Of a stretch of 64,000 bases of DNA, positions 17,236-25,327 are shown in pieces; positions within the stretch are counted from its first letter, which is position 1; every line of letters starts with the position of its first letter. A program made the translations under genes and the position numbers. The stretch comes from Armatimonas sp043757465. GTDB lineage: Bacteria; Armatimonadota; Armatimonadia; Armatimonadales; Armatimonadaceae. The DNA lies in assembly GCF_043757465.1 (NCBI RefSeq), contig NZ_JAYVPL010000002.1, forward strand, positions 1 through 64,000, written 5' to 3'. The notes beneath the pieces were generated by a model. The model searched no databases. It had not been told where the DNA came from and saw nothing but the letters and a program-made list of their open reading frames with translations.

Positions 17236-18624
17236 CTAGTGGATATACCGGCCAGCGGTGAGCCAGAAGAGAACTCCCGAAATGAGCATGGTCACGGGGA
17301 GAGTGAGCACCCAGGCGATCAGGATATTTCGGATTGTCTTCGCCTGAATCCCGGATCGGTTTGCGACCATCGTTCCCGCAATCCCCGACGAAAGAATATG
17401 CGTCGTCGAGACAGGGGTAGCAAGCCGATCCGCGGCCATGATTGTGAGCATCGCTGTCAGTTCCGCGGCGGCTCCCTGGCCATAGTTCAGGTGGGCCTTA
17501 CCGATTTTCTCTCCAACCGTCACGACGATGCGCTTCCAGCCAAACATTGTCCCAATTCCTAGTGCAATGGCAACCGCAACGGTTACCCAAGGGGTCACAA
17601 ACTCAACCGTGGCTTTGATTTCTTTTTGTCCCTTATCAAGCAGCTCTTTATCATCGGTGCTGAGTCCCTTGGTCTTGGCGACTTTCTTGAGTGCGGAGGC
17701 GGCCTTCAGGACTTCTTTACGCAGCTCGGCTTGGCTGGCCAGCGGTAGCTCGGTGAGAGTGGTACGGTTGGTAAGAAGTTCCTGAATTTTGTGGAGGCGC
17801 TTGTCGGCCTCGGCAGCTTTTTCGTCCTTGGCAAGTTCCGGGCGCTCAACGAGAGTCTCGACCTGTTGAACCACGCTGAGCGTGCTGGCGATCTTCTCAG
17901 CGTTAAAGTTCGGGCTGACCGTGAACTGGTTAGGCATCAGTGCGATCAGAACCAACATCATCAGCCCGATGCCTTTCTGGCCATCGTTAGAACCATGCGC
18001 ATAGCTAACTCCTGTGCAAGTTCCAATCAGAAGCAAGCGAACTGGCCAGGGAGGCGGAGCGTGGTCGTCCATGTTCTCTGGAGACTGGAACAGCTCAGGG
18101 CGCTTGATGAGCAGTTTCATTCCCAGAAAGATCAGGGCGGCCACGCAGAAGCCAATCAGCGGGGCGACGGCTAGCCCTTTGAGGGTATCGTAGAATTTTT
18201 CGAGGTTGACATCTTTATGAGCAAGTATTCCCCAAGTAATCCCGACGCCCGTGATCGAGCCAATCAGCGTGTGCGAGCTTGAGGCGGGCAGACCCACAAA
18301 CCAAGTCGCCAGGTTCCAGAGAACGGCAGTGATCAAAATCGAGAGGAGCATCCAGATCCCCATCGCGCCACTTGCCCCCACCAACATATCTGTGGGAATC
18401 AGCCCGACGATCTTAAAGGCGACGCCCGCACCGGCACCGAGGACACTTATCACACCCAGAAAGTTGACCATACCCGACCAGAGCACGGCAACGGTCGGCT
18501 TGAGGGAGCGCGTGTAGATCACGGTCGCGACAGCATTGGCGGTGTCATGAAACCCATTGACAAACTCAAAGCCCAACGCGATCACCAGGCAGAGCACCAG
18601 CAGGCTGATTGTTGTAAAGTCCAT
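17236..18624 (-). CDS. pit: Inorganic phosphate transporter, PiT family
   Basis: 462 aa integral membrane protein. The duplicated PiT signature is visible as FEFVNGFHDTANAVATVIYT (about 19-38) and VSYAHGSNDGQKGIGLMM (about 200-220), and the C-terminal repeat has TPVSTTHILSSGIAGTM. A hydrophilic loop of roughly 100 residues (about 240-350) separates the halves and is likely cytoplasmic. It imports phosphate with a cation. Its upstream region (18663-18689) contains TTAA boxes spaced 11-12 bp that look like Pho boxes, shared with the divergent porin gene. Confidence 0.9.
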   Translation of the reverse strand: MDFTTISLLVLCLVIALGFEFVNGFHDTANAVATVIYTRSLKPTVAVLWSGMVNFLGVISVLGAGAGVAFKIVGLIPTDMLVGASGAMGIWMLLSILITAVLWNLATWFVGLPASSSHTLIGSITGVGITWGILAHKDVNLEKFYDTLKGLAVAPLIGFCVAALIFLGMKLLIKRPELFQSPENMDDHAPPPWPVRLLLIGTCTGVSYAHGSNDGQKGIGLMMLVLIALMPNQFTVSPNFNAEKIASTLSVVQQVETLVERPELAKDEKAAEADKRLHKIQELLTNRTTLTELPLASQAELRKEVLKAASALKKVAKTKGLSTDDKELLDKGQKEIKATVEFVTPWVTVAVAIALGIGTMFGWKRIVVTVGEKIGKAHLNYGQGAAAELTAMLTIMAADRLATPVSTTHILSSGIAGTMVANRSGIQAKTIRNILIAWVLTLPVTMLISGVLFWLTAGRYIH

Positions 18625-18662
18625 AGCTACTTCTATGATCGCACTCTCTCCGTAGTAAAATA

Positions 18663-18733
18663 TTAAGCGTTTGTTAAATATTGACTTAATCTCTCTGATT
18701 TGATTAAGAAATCAGTACTTAATCCTTGCTTAA
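18663..18733. promoter_or_regulatory. Pho-box-like TTAA repeats between pit and porin
   Basis: TTAA cores occur at 18663, 18674, 18686, 18704, 18719 and 18730, with 11-12 bp spacing within the left group and 11 bp between the last two (CTTAATCC, CTTAACAG). The left boxes read CTTAAT on the minus strand toward pit, the right boxes read CTTAA toward the porin. The last box begins 26 bp before a TAAACT hexamer (18756-18761), the same spacing as upstream of pstS. Confidence 0.6.
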
Positions 18734-18771
18734 CAGAAACAGCTTTACCTCACCTTAAACTAGCACTCAGA

Positions 18772-20064
18772 ATGAAACACACTTTTAATCTCCTGGCAAC
18801 ATCTCTTATGATTCTTACCTTAGTTCCTCTCGTCTTTGCCCAAGTCCCTACGGCCAAGACTCCTCAAACACAGACGCCCACTGTTGATCAGCAGAAAGCA
18901 CTTGAGGCCCTCGCCAAGTTTAAGGTCAGTGGCTATCTACAGCTTCGCTACGATGCGTTGATCGGGGATGCCTCACTCTTTAAGAATCAAGGCGGCGGCG
19001 GAACAGGGTCACGTCCTACCACCGGGGCTCCCCATGTTGGCGGAACCTCGCAGGGCTTTGTCTTGCGACGAGGACGCTTCAAACTAGACGGCGTCTTAAA
19101 CCCTAAAGATGCCTTCGCTTTTCAGTTTGATTTTGGTACGGCTGGGCCACTTCACCTGCGCGATATGTACGTAGATATTAAGAGTGGCCTGCCTCATCAC
19201 TGGCAGCTTCGCGTCGGTCAGTTCCCGCCGCAGTTCACCTACATTCTGCCCTCGACTAGCCGTGTTCGTGAAGCCCCTGAGCGAGCACTGGGTTTCTCAG
19301 ATAGCAGCAATGCCAACTTCATCTTTAAGGACACTATCTCTGCGACCGGGGGAGCCGTTACTCCTGGCACCGTCCTTCCGTTTCTCCTAAACCAGGACCG
19401 CGATCAGGGGGCGATGTTCACCTACAAAGCCAAGCGAGCTACGAGTTACTTTGGACTCTTTAACGGCGAGGGCCGCGATAATGCGGGTCAGCGCCCGATC
19501 AATGGGAATCTCACGTTCATGGGGCGGGTTGAGCAGCGCATCCCCACTGAGAAAGGCGATGTTTTTGTAGGCGGCTCTCGCTACGATGGGCAGTGGCCCG
19601 CACGTGCCACGGCTCCCGTGGGCACGACGGTCGCGGATTTTAAGAACGCCGCACGCCGCATGACGGCTCTTGAAGCCCGTTGGGTTGGCAAGAACGGCAC
19701 CGAGCTACGCTACGAGCGCCTTGATGGCCGCTACGATGTCACGCCTGACCGCTCGCTCTATCTGGGCAACAATAAAGTCCATGCCTGGTACGCTACTGTC
19801 CGCCAACCTATCGCGGCACATACCATCGCATCCCTAACCTACGATGTCTTTGACCCGACCAGCCAGACCGTGGCGGGCCTGACTCCGGAAGAGTACCGGC
19901 GCAAAACCATCCAAGGGGGTATCTTGCATCAGCTCGCTCCCGGAACCCGCCTGCGCCTCTGGTATGTCCAAGGCCTCACCCCCTACGATCCGTCGGCAGC
20001 GGTAGGCACAGCGGCACGAAAGAAGCTGGGCCAGGTCATCGGTGAGATCCAGGTCGAGTACTAA
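18772..20064 (+). CDS. Phosphate-selective porin (OprP/OprO type)
   Basis: 430 aa. ATG 18772 was chosen because the longer frame from 18700 would start inside the Pho-box repeats. The signal peptide (about 1-24) ends TLVPLVFAQ. The barrel shows QGFVLRRGRFKLDGVLNPKD, FQFDFGTAGPLHLRDMYVDI and LRVGQFPPQFTYI, typical of OprP/O-like outer-membrane porins. Position between pit and pst, and CTTAA boxes upstream, support a role in phosphate uptake across the outer membrane under limitation. Confidence 0.85.
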   Translation: MKHTFNLLATSLMILTLVPLVFAQVPTAKTPQTQTPTVDQQKALEALAKFKVSGYLQLRYDALIGDASLFKNQGGGGTGSRPTTGAPHVGGTSQGFVLRRGRFKLDGVLNPKDAFAFQFDFGTAGPLHLRDMYVDIKSGLPHHWQLRVGQFPPQFTYILPSTSRVREAPERALGFSDSSNANFIFKDTISATGGAVTPGTVLPFLLNQDRDQGAMFTYKAKRATSYFGLFNGEGRDNAGQRPINGNLTFMGRVEQRIPTEKGDVFVGGSRYDGQWPARATAPVGTTVADFKNAARRMTALEARWVGKNGTELRYERLDGRYDVTPDRSLYLGNNKVHAWYATVRQPIAAHTIASLTYDVFDPTSQTVAGLTPEEYRRKTIQGGILHQLAPGTRLRLWYVQGLTPYDPSAAVGTAARKKLGQVIGEIQVEY

Positions 20065-20075
20065 AGGCAAACTTC

Positions 20076-20117
20076 TTAAACAAAGCTTAATCGCGTATTA
20101 AAGGCGACTTAAATTAA
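20076..20117 (+). promoter_or_regulatory. Pho-box-like array upstream of pstS
   Basis: Four TTAA cores at 20076, 20087, 20098 and 20109 are spaced by exactly 11 bp (CTTAAACA, CTTAATCG, ATTAAAGG, CTTAAATT); a fifth TTAA lies at 20114. This matches the layout of the cyanobacterial SphR box (PyTTAAPyPyT/A octamers with 3-bp spacers). The last box starts 26 bp before the TATGAT -10 hexamer (20135-20140), so a bound response regulator would occupy the -35 region. Confidence 0.7.
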
Positions 20118-20150
20118 GCCCCCTGAAAAACACCTATGATACATCTAGCT

Positions 20151-21137
20151 ATGCGAAACTTTAAATTTTCACTCACACTTCTGCCGCTTGCATTGGCGGC
20201 AACTGCACAGGCCCAAGTATCTGGAGCAGGCGCAACTTTCCCTGAGCTTCTCTACAATAACTGGGCGAAAGAGTACAAAGCCTCCGGTGGAGTCGCCGTA
20301 AACTACCAGGGAATCGGCTCGGGAGGTGGCATCAAGGCTATCACCGCAAAGACTGTTGATTTTGGTGCCTCGGATAGTCCGATGAACGCCGAGGAGCGTC
20401 AGGGAGCACCGAAAATCCTGCACCTTCCCATGTGCGCGGGTGCCGTTGTGGTTGCCTACAATGCACCGGGAGTTCCCAATGGCCTTAAACTGACAGGGGC
20501 CGTTATCGCGGATATCTTTCTACACAAAATCATCACCTGGAACGATGGGCGTATCGCGGGGTTAAACCCGAGCATTAAGCTTCCTGCAAGCCGAATTGTT
20601 ACCGTAAGCCGCTCCGATAGCTCGGGTACCACGGCGATCTTCACTAACTATTTAGCAAAAGTTAGCCCCGTTTTCAAGACAGGAATCGGTGAAGGAAAGT
20701 CCGTCAACTGGACTAAAGGGGGCCTGGCAGGGAAAGGTAACCCCGGTGTCGCGGCATTTATTAAGCAGACTCCAGGGGCGATTGGCTATATCGAACTCGC
20801 TTTTGCGGATAAGAATGCCATCACTTATGCTCATGTGCAGAATCTGCAGAAGAACTTCTCCGCGCCCACGCTAGCAAGTACTTCTGCAGCGGTGGCTGGG
20901 GTAAAGCTTCCTGCCGATTTTTGCGCCATGGCAACCAATACGAGCGATCCCAATGGCTATCCCATCACAGGCTTCACCTGGATTTTGCTCTACCCAGATG
21001 CCAAGCCAGAAGTCAAGAGATTTCTTCACTGGTGTCTGACCACAGGCCAGAAATCGGCAGCAAAGTACGACTATGCCCCACTTCCCGCAGGTGTTCAGAG
21101 CCGCGTCCTCAATGCTCTGAAGAAAATCGGAGGCTAG
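20151..21137 (+). CDS. pstS: Phosphate ABC transporter, periplasmic binding protein
   Basis: 328 aa from ATG 20151; an ATG at 20136 falls inside the -10 hexamer and is excluded. The signal peptide ends ATAQAQ. The mature start VSGAGATFPELLYNNWAKEY, the YQGIGSGGGIKAI loop and DFGASDSPM are the PstS phosphate-binding signatures, with VSRSDSSGTTAIFT and PGAIGYIELAFA in the second lobe. It captures phosphate for PstCAB. First gene of the pstSCAB operon. Confidence 0.95.
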   Translation: MRNFKFSLTLLPLALAATAQAQVSGAGATFPELLYNNWAKEYKASGGVAVNYQGIGSGGGIKAITAKTVDFGASDSPMNAEERQGAPKILHLPMCAGAVVVAYNAPGVPNGLKLTGAVIADIFLHKIITWNDGRIAGLNPSIKLPASRIVTVSRSDSSGTTAIFTNYLAKVSPVFKTGIGEGKSVNWTKGGLAGKGNPGVAAFIKQTPGAIGYIELAFADKNAITYAHVQNLQKNFSAPTLASTSAAVAGVKLPADFCAMATNTSDPNGYPITGFTWILLYPDAKPEVKRFLHWCLTTGQKSAAKYDYAPLPAGVQSRVLNALKKIGG

Positions 21138-21143
21138 GGCCTC

Positions 21144-22133
21144 GTGGCCCTGATCTTCTCAAGTGGCTCGAAAGGCACGATGCACTCACCCAGCATACAA
21201 AACATCCGTAGCAATAGCCGTCGGGGAGACAAGATCTACCTGGGAGTGCTGGGCTTTGCGGCGCTAGTGCTCTTTGTGCTGATTGTCGGGATTGCTGCAA
21301 CGCTGGCTTGGCAGTCCCGACTGAGCCTTCAGGCGACGGGCTTGAAGTTCGTCACGCTCTCCGTGTGGGACGATGCGGCGGGTGTCTATGGCATCTGGCC
21401 GTTTCTGTTTGGGACGCTCTACTCCTCGCTGCTTGCCTTACTTCTGGCGGTTCCCATCAGCCTCGGTGCGGCGATCTTTCTGGCCGAGCTCTGCCCCAAG
21501 TGGCTACGCACCCCGATTACATTTCTCATCGAGCTACTCGCCGCCATTCCCTCAGTGGTCTACGGCCTCTGGGGAATCTTTGTCCTTACCCCGTTTCTGC
21601 GCGACAAGCTCATGACACCGCTTGCGGGAAAGAATATTCCGCTTCTCTCAGGCGCGGGCTACGGGCCTTCGATGCTCACCGCAGGGGTGATCCTGGCAAT
21701 CATGATCCTGCCTTTTATTACCGCAGTGAGTCGCGATATTCTCCAGGCGATCCCCAAAGCCCAGCGCGAAGCGTCCTATGGGCTGGGAGGAACCAAGTGG
21801 GAGACGATCTCCAAAGTCGTACTGCCCTACTCGCGCTCGGGAATTATCGGAGCTGTGATGCTCGGTCTGGGCCGAGCGTTTGGGGAGACCATGGCCGTCA
21901 CCATGGTAATTGGCAATCAACCCGCCCAAACCGACTCGGGGATTAGTTTTAATCTCTTTGAGCCGGGATACACGATGTCCAGTGCGCTTGCTAATAAATT
22001 CAATGAAGCACAGCCAGGACTCAGCACCTCAGCGCTGATCGAGATCGGCCTCGTGCTCTTTCTTGTCGCGGTATTTATCAATACGCTTGCCCGTATTCTC
22101 GTGCGCTACACCGGAAAGAGCGTGAACAAATGA
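21144..22133 (+). CDS. pstC: Phosphate ABC transporter permease
   Basis: 329 aa from GTG 21144, or 317 aa from ATG 21180; the latter fits family N termini better. Six hydrophobic segments are present, with the EAA-type loop QREASYGLGGTKWETISKVV and the motif GRAFGETMAVTMVIGN typical of PstC. It starts 6 nt after pstS (GTG choice) and overlaps pstA by 4 nt (ATGA). Forms the inner-membrane channel with PstA. Confidence 0.95.
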   Translation: MALIFSSGSKGTMHSPSIQNIRSNSRRGDKIYLGVLGFAALVLFVLIVGIAATLAWQSRLSLQATGLKFVTLSVWDDAAGVYGIWPFLFGTLYSSLLALLLAVPISLGAAIFLAELCPKWLRTPITFLIELLAAIPSVVYGLWGIFVLTPFLRDKLMTPLAGKNIPLLSGAGYGPSMLTAGVILAIMILPFITAVSRDILQAIPKAQREASYGLGGTKWETISKVVLPYSRSGIIGAVMLGLGRAFGETMAVTMVIGNQPAQTDSGISFNLFEPGYTMSSALANKFNEAQPGLSTSALIEIGLVLFLVAVFINTLARILVRYTGKSVNK

Positions 22134-22993
22134 GCCTCTACGCCACCGATAGCCGGGTAAAACTGCGCCGTGCCCAGAGCCTTCTCATGCTCTCGCTCTG
22201 TAGTCTCGCGGCGCTGATGGGCATTATGGTATTGGGGCTTGTGCTCTACTTTCTCGCCCTGCGCGGGCTCAGCCATCTTAACCTCAAGCTCTTCACCGTA
22301 GCGTCGGGCGATGGCGATGGCTTTGCGCAGAGCATTCGTGGGACACTACAAATTTTGGGAGTCGCCTGCGCCATTGCGGTGCCCGTTGGCATCCTGGGCG
22401 GCATCTACCAGCAGGAATCCAAAGGCACGTTCGCCAGCACAGTTCGTTTTCTCACCGATGTACTCAACGGCATTCCCTCGATTGTGATCGGTATCTTTGT
22501 CTATGCCGCGCTGGTGCTGCCCATCTCGCAGGCCTCTCCGGGCAAGGGCTATAGCGGCTGGGCAGGTGGTGTCGCGCTGGCGATCATGATGCTCCCGCTG
22601 ATCATGCGCACTACTGAGGAGATGCTACGCTTAGTCCCAAGTGCCCTCTCCGAAGCCTCACTCGGCTTGGGGGCAACGCGCTGGCGGACAATGCTCTCGG
22701 TGGTGCTTCCGGCGGCTAGGGGCGGTATTCTCACCGGAATCCTGCTTGCCGTCGCGCGCGTGGCGGGTGAGACCGCGCCGCTCATCTTTACCATCTTAGG
22801 CAATGAGTTTATGGGGAAGATGGACGGCCAGGTGGACGCGCTTCCTCTGCGCCTCTTTAAGTACGCCACGGATGTGGACGAGAAACACAACAAGATCGCT
22901 TGGGCTGCTGCACTAACACTGATCTTGATGGTGCTCTTGATGAGTATTGTCGCTCGCCTCGCGACTCGAAGCCGGATGCAGGAAGATAAATAA
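22130..22993 (+). CDS. pstA: Phosphate ABC transporter permease
   Basis: 287 aa. ATGA overlap with pstC. Six membrane segments, an EAA loop SEASLGLGATRWRTMLSVVL and ARVAGETAPLIFTILGN are characteristic of PstA. The end overlaps the start region of pstB closely (2-nt gap), consistent with a coupled operon. Confidence 0.95.
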   Translation: MSLYATDSRVKLRRAQSLLMLSLCSLAALMGIMVLGLVLYFLALRGLSHLNLKLFTVASGDGDGFAQSIRGTLQILGVACAIAVPVGILGGIYQQESKGTFASTVRFLTDVLNGIPSIVIGIFVYAALVLPISQASPGKGYSGWAGGVALAIMMLPLIMRTTEEMLRLVPSALSEASLGLGATRWRTMLSVVLPAARGGILTGILLAVARVAGETAPLIFTILGNEFMGKMDGQVDALPLRLFKYATDVDEKHNKIAWAAALTLILMVLLMSIVARLATRSRMQEDK

Positions 22994-22995
22994 AG

Positions 22996-23841
22996 ATGAA
23001 TTTTAACGTAACAAATAGTAAAGACGAAGAGATTTTCCCAAGTGTTATCGCCTCGATTGATTCTCACGATCTGCCGGATGCTCCTATGGATATCTGTATC
23101 GCCGCGCAGAACATTGACTTTCACTACGGCAGCTTTCAGGCACTAAAGGGGATCACACTTCCCATCGCCCGCAAGAGTGTCACGGCGTTTATCGGACCGT
23201 CTGGCTGCGGCAAGTCCACGTTTCTACGGACGATCAACCGCATGAATGATCTCATTGATGGCACGCGCCTCACGGGCAAACTGACTTTAGATGGTGAGGA
23301 TCTCTACGACCCACGCGTGGATGTGGTGCTCCTGCGCAAGAAAGTCGGGATGGTCTTCCAGAAGCCCAACCCGTTTCCGATGAGTATCTACGACAATGTT
23401 GCGTATGGCCCAAGGATTCACGGCATACGCAGCCGTAAAGATCTAGAAGGACTGGTAGAGAAATGCCTGCACCAGTCGGCGCTCTGGGACGAAGTGAAGG
23501 ACAAGCTCAAGCAGTCCGCGCTCGCTCTCTCTGGTGGCCAGCAGCAGCGCCTCTGTATCGCCCGTGCACTCGCGGTGTCTCCCGAAGTCTTGCTGATGGA
23601 CGAGCCCTGCTCCGCGCTCGATCCTAATTCCACACACCGCATTGAGCTACTCATCAACGAGCTGCGCAAAGACTACACCATTGTGATTGTTACGCACAAC
23701 ATGCAGCAGGCCGCCCGCGTCTCCGAGTACGCGGGATTCTTCCTCAAAGGCGAGCTCAAAGAGTTTACGACAACCCAAAAGATCTTCAGCACCCCGAGCC
23801 AGAAAGAGACCGACGACTACATCAATGGTCGTTTTGGTTAG
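22996..23841 (+). CDS. pstB: Phosphate ABC transporter ATP-binding protein
   Basis: 281 aa including an N-terminal extension of about 35 residues before the conserved NIDFHYGSFQALKGI. Walker A GPSGCGKST, signature LSGGQQQR, Walker B VLLMDEPCSALDP and the switch histidine in VIVTHNMQQA are all present. Energises phosphate import through PstCA. No phoU gene follows: the next gene is on the opposite strand, which is unusual for this operon type. Confidence 0.95.
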   Translation: MNFNVTNSKDEEIFPSVIASIDSHDLPDAPMDICIAAQNIDFHYGSFQALKGITLPIARKSVTAFIGPSGCGKSTFLRTINRMNDLIDGTRLTGKLTLDGEDLYDPRVDVVLLRKKVGMVFQKPNPFPMSIYDNVAYGPRIHGIRSRKDLEGLVEKCLHQSALWDEVKDKLKQSALALSGGQQQRLCIARALAVSPEVLLMDEPCSALDPNSTHRIELLINELRKDYTIVIVTHNMQQAARVSEYAGFFLKGELKEFTTTQKIFSTPSQKETDDYINGRFG

Positions 23842-23960
23842 GTGTTCCTATTGGGCTAGGTGCCATCATCGGTGAAACGAAACTCTTCAAAGTAGACCTC
23901 ACCCGATTTGACCAGTTCTCGAAAGTGCCGCTGATTTTCCGAGAGCTGGCAGGGTTAGGT

Positions 23961-24485
23961 TCACCCTCCTACTATAACGTTTCGCGGGGGGCGAGTGGTA
24001 CTCAAATAGGCTCCCCAAACGGTAAAGGGAAGTGTGTAGTTGCCTTCATCGGAAAGTTTATGGATCAGGATCTCGGAGGCCTCTTCGGCATCCGGGGAGT
24101 ACCATGGGCGCAACGTCCCGAGGCGAGTAGAGGTATCTGGCTTGACAGAAGTCAGAGGGGTGGTGAGCATACCCGTGCGCACTTCAACCCCATGCCGTGC
24201 CTCAAGATAGGAGCGGAAGAGATGAAACTCTTCTTCACGGAAAAGCTCATTAACAAGCCGCTCAGCACGCGTACAAGCAATTTCGGTGAGCCCACGATAG
24301 CCTAAAATAAGCTTTGTGTAGTCTCCGATTGGTTCGGTACGCTCTGGGATAAACCAATGGAAAGTGATCTTCCCCCGCCCTGGGCCAACCAGGGCGGGTA
24401 AGACACTATACGGAAGGTAAAGCTTACGGTCCGATGCACTCGTTCCCGTAGCCGCACCAGGTGGAATTGGAACGGGAGCTGGCAT
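23961..24485 (-). CDS. Hypothetical protein
   Basis: 174 aa, ATG at 24485. I recognise no family. Visible features are a proline-rich start (MPAPVPIPPGAATG), a strand-rich FHWFIPERTEPIGDYTKLIL region and a charged helical segment LVNELFREEEFHLFRSYLEA. It lies 12 nt after the zinc-ribbon gene and 263 nt after the RRM gene's stop, so the three may be transcribed together. Downstream of its TGA the same frame continues for about 34 codons of protein-like sequence up to 23856, interrupted by two stops, which may mean its C terminus has been truncated. Confidence 0.5.
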   Translation of the reverse strand: MPAPVPIPPGAATGTSASDRKLYLPYSVLPALVGPGRGKITFHWFIPERTEPIGDYTKLILGYRGLTEIACTRAERLVNELFREEEFHLFRSYLEARHGVEVRTGMLTTPLTSVKPDTSTRLGTLRPWYSPDAEEASEILIHKLSDEGNYTLPFTVWGAYLSTTRPPRNVIVGG

Positions 24486-24497
24486 AGTAAACCGGAA

Positions 24498-24746
24498 CTA
24501 CCGGCGACCTTTCCGTGCGCTCTTGTAGCGCGATGTCCCCTTATCACGGCGTGGCGCAGGGCCACCTTCCGTGGAAGGAGTTTGTGGACGAGAAAGCTGT
24601 GACATCAAATCGACTGCCTTCCCACAACGGGAGCAGAAATAGGCGTTGCGACTGATTGCCGACGGCGGAATGCTTGAGCGAAAATCACAAGCCGGACAGA
24701 CGACTATAATTTCACGTCGCCCACCCAGGAAGGGTGGGTTACTCAA
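24498..24746 (-). CDS. Small zinc-ribbon protein
   Basis: 82 aa with a TTG start at 24746, only 2 nt after the RRM gene's stop; no ATG or GTG lies nearer the domain. VVCPACDFRSSIPPSAISRN followed by YFCSRC is a CxxC...CxxC zinc ribbon, then a basic, arginine/lysine-rich tail (RYKSARKGRR). It could bind RNA or act on ribosomes together with the RRM protein, but that is inference from context. A GC hairpin (24720-24739) lies within its first codons. Confidence 0.6.
   Translation of the reverse strand: MSNPPFLGGRREIIVVCPACDFRSSIPPSAISRNAYFCSRCGKAVDLMSQLSRPQTPSTEGGPAPRRDKGTSRYKSARKGRR
24720..24739 (-). other. GC hairpin at the RRM/zinc-ribbon junction
   Basis: CCCACCC-aggaa-GGGTGGG on the plus strand forms a strong stem just downstream of the RRM stop codon on the minus strand. 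It has no strong T-run, so it may attenuate or process the message rather than fully terminate it. Confidence 0.4.
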
Positions 24747-24748
24747 AA

Positions 24749-25090
24749 CTAGTACCGCCCGCCGCGCCCACCACCGCCACCACCGCCGTAACCACCACCG
24801 CCGCCGCCACCAGAGCGACCGCCACCGCCACCGCCACCGCTTCGCTCTTCACGAGGACGCGCTTCGTTGACGGTCAGGTTGCGACCACCAAGGGAGTAAC
24901 CATTGAAACGAGAAATAGCATCGCGTGCCTCAGCATCGTTAGGCATTTCGACAAAGGCAAAGCCCTTGCTCTCATTGGTGAAACGATCCTGAACGACATG
25001 AGCGTCGCTGACGGCACCTGCCTGCTCGAAGAGGGAACGCAGGCTATCGCCGGTGGCACTATAGGGGAGCCCCCCCACAAAAATACGCAT
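24749..25090 (-). CDS. Glycine-rich RRM RNA-binding protein
   Basis: 113 aa. One RRM domain (residues 1-80) has RNP2 RIFVGGLPY at 2-10 and RNP1 KGFAFVEM at about 42-49, followed by a tail of glycine runs with arginines (about 85-113). This is the cold-induced RNA-binding protein architecture of Cyanobacteria and other phyla. It probably binds single-stranded RNA and acts as an RNA chaperone. About 150-200 nt of non-coding leader precede it, consistent with post-transcriptional control, though no known thermosensor motif is recognised. Confidence 0.9.
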   Translation of the reverse strand: MRIFVGGLPYSATGDSLRSLFEQAGAVSDAHVVQDRFTNESKGFAFVEMPNDAEARDAISRFNGYSLGGRNLTVNEARPREERSGGGGGGGRSGGGGGGGYGGGGGGGRGGRY

Positions 25091-25327
25091 AACACAGTCT
25101 CCTGTTGACCCTGGGAAAAATCGTGCAGCACGGGAGCGAACAGAAGAGCAGAGGGAGCAAGAAGCAGACGATCCACTTGAGCTGTCAGTTCAGATACCAG
25201 TGAGAGTAGGTCACCTCCCACTTGGAGCACAGTACCGAGTGTATCAGACAAATTTATTTGCTGCCACACAAGGAATTAGATAGCATTGTGTAGAACTAGC
25301 CCTCAACCTTGTTTTGGAGGAACGTTT

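Noticed and set aside
24874..25269. 131-aa minus-strand frame upstream of and overlapping the RRM gene
   Set aside because: It has a GTG start without promoter or ribosome site and runs through the RRM gene in another frame; only the leader part looks protein-like, so it is probably non-coding.
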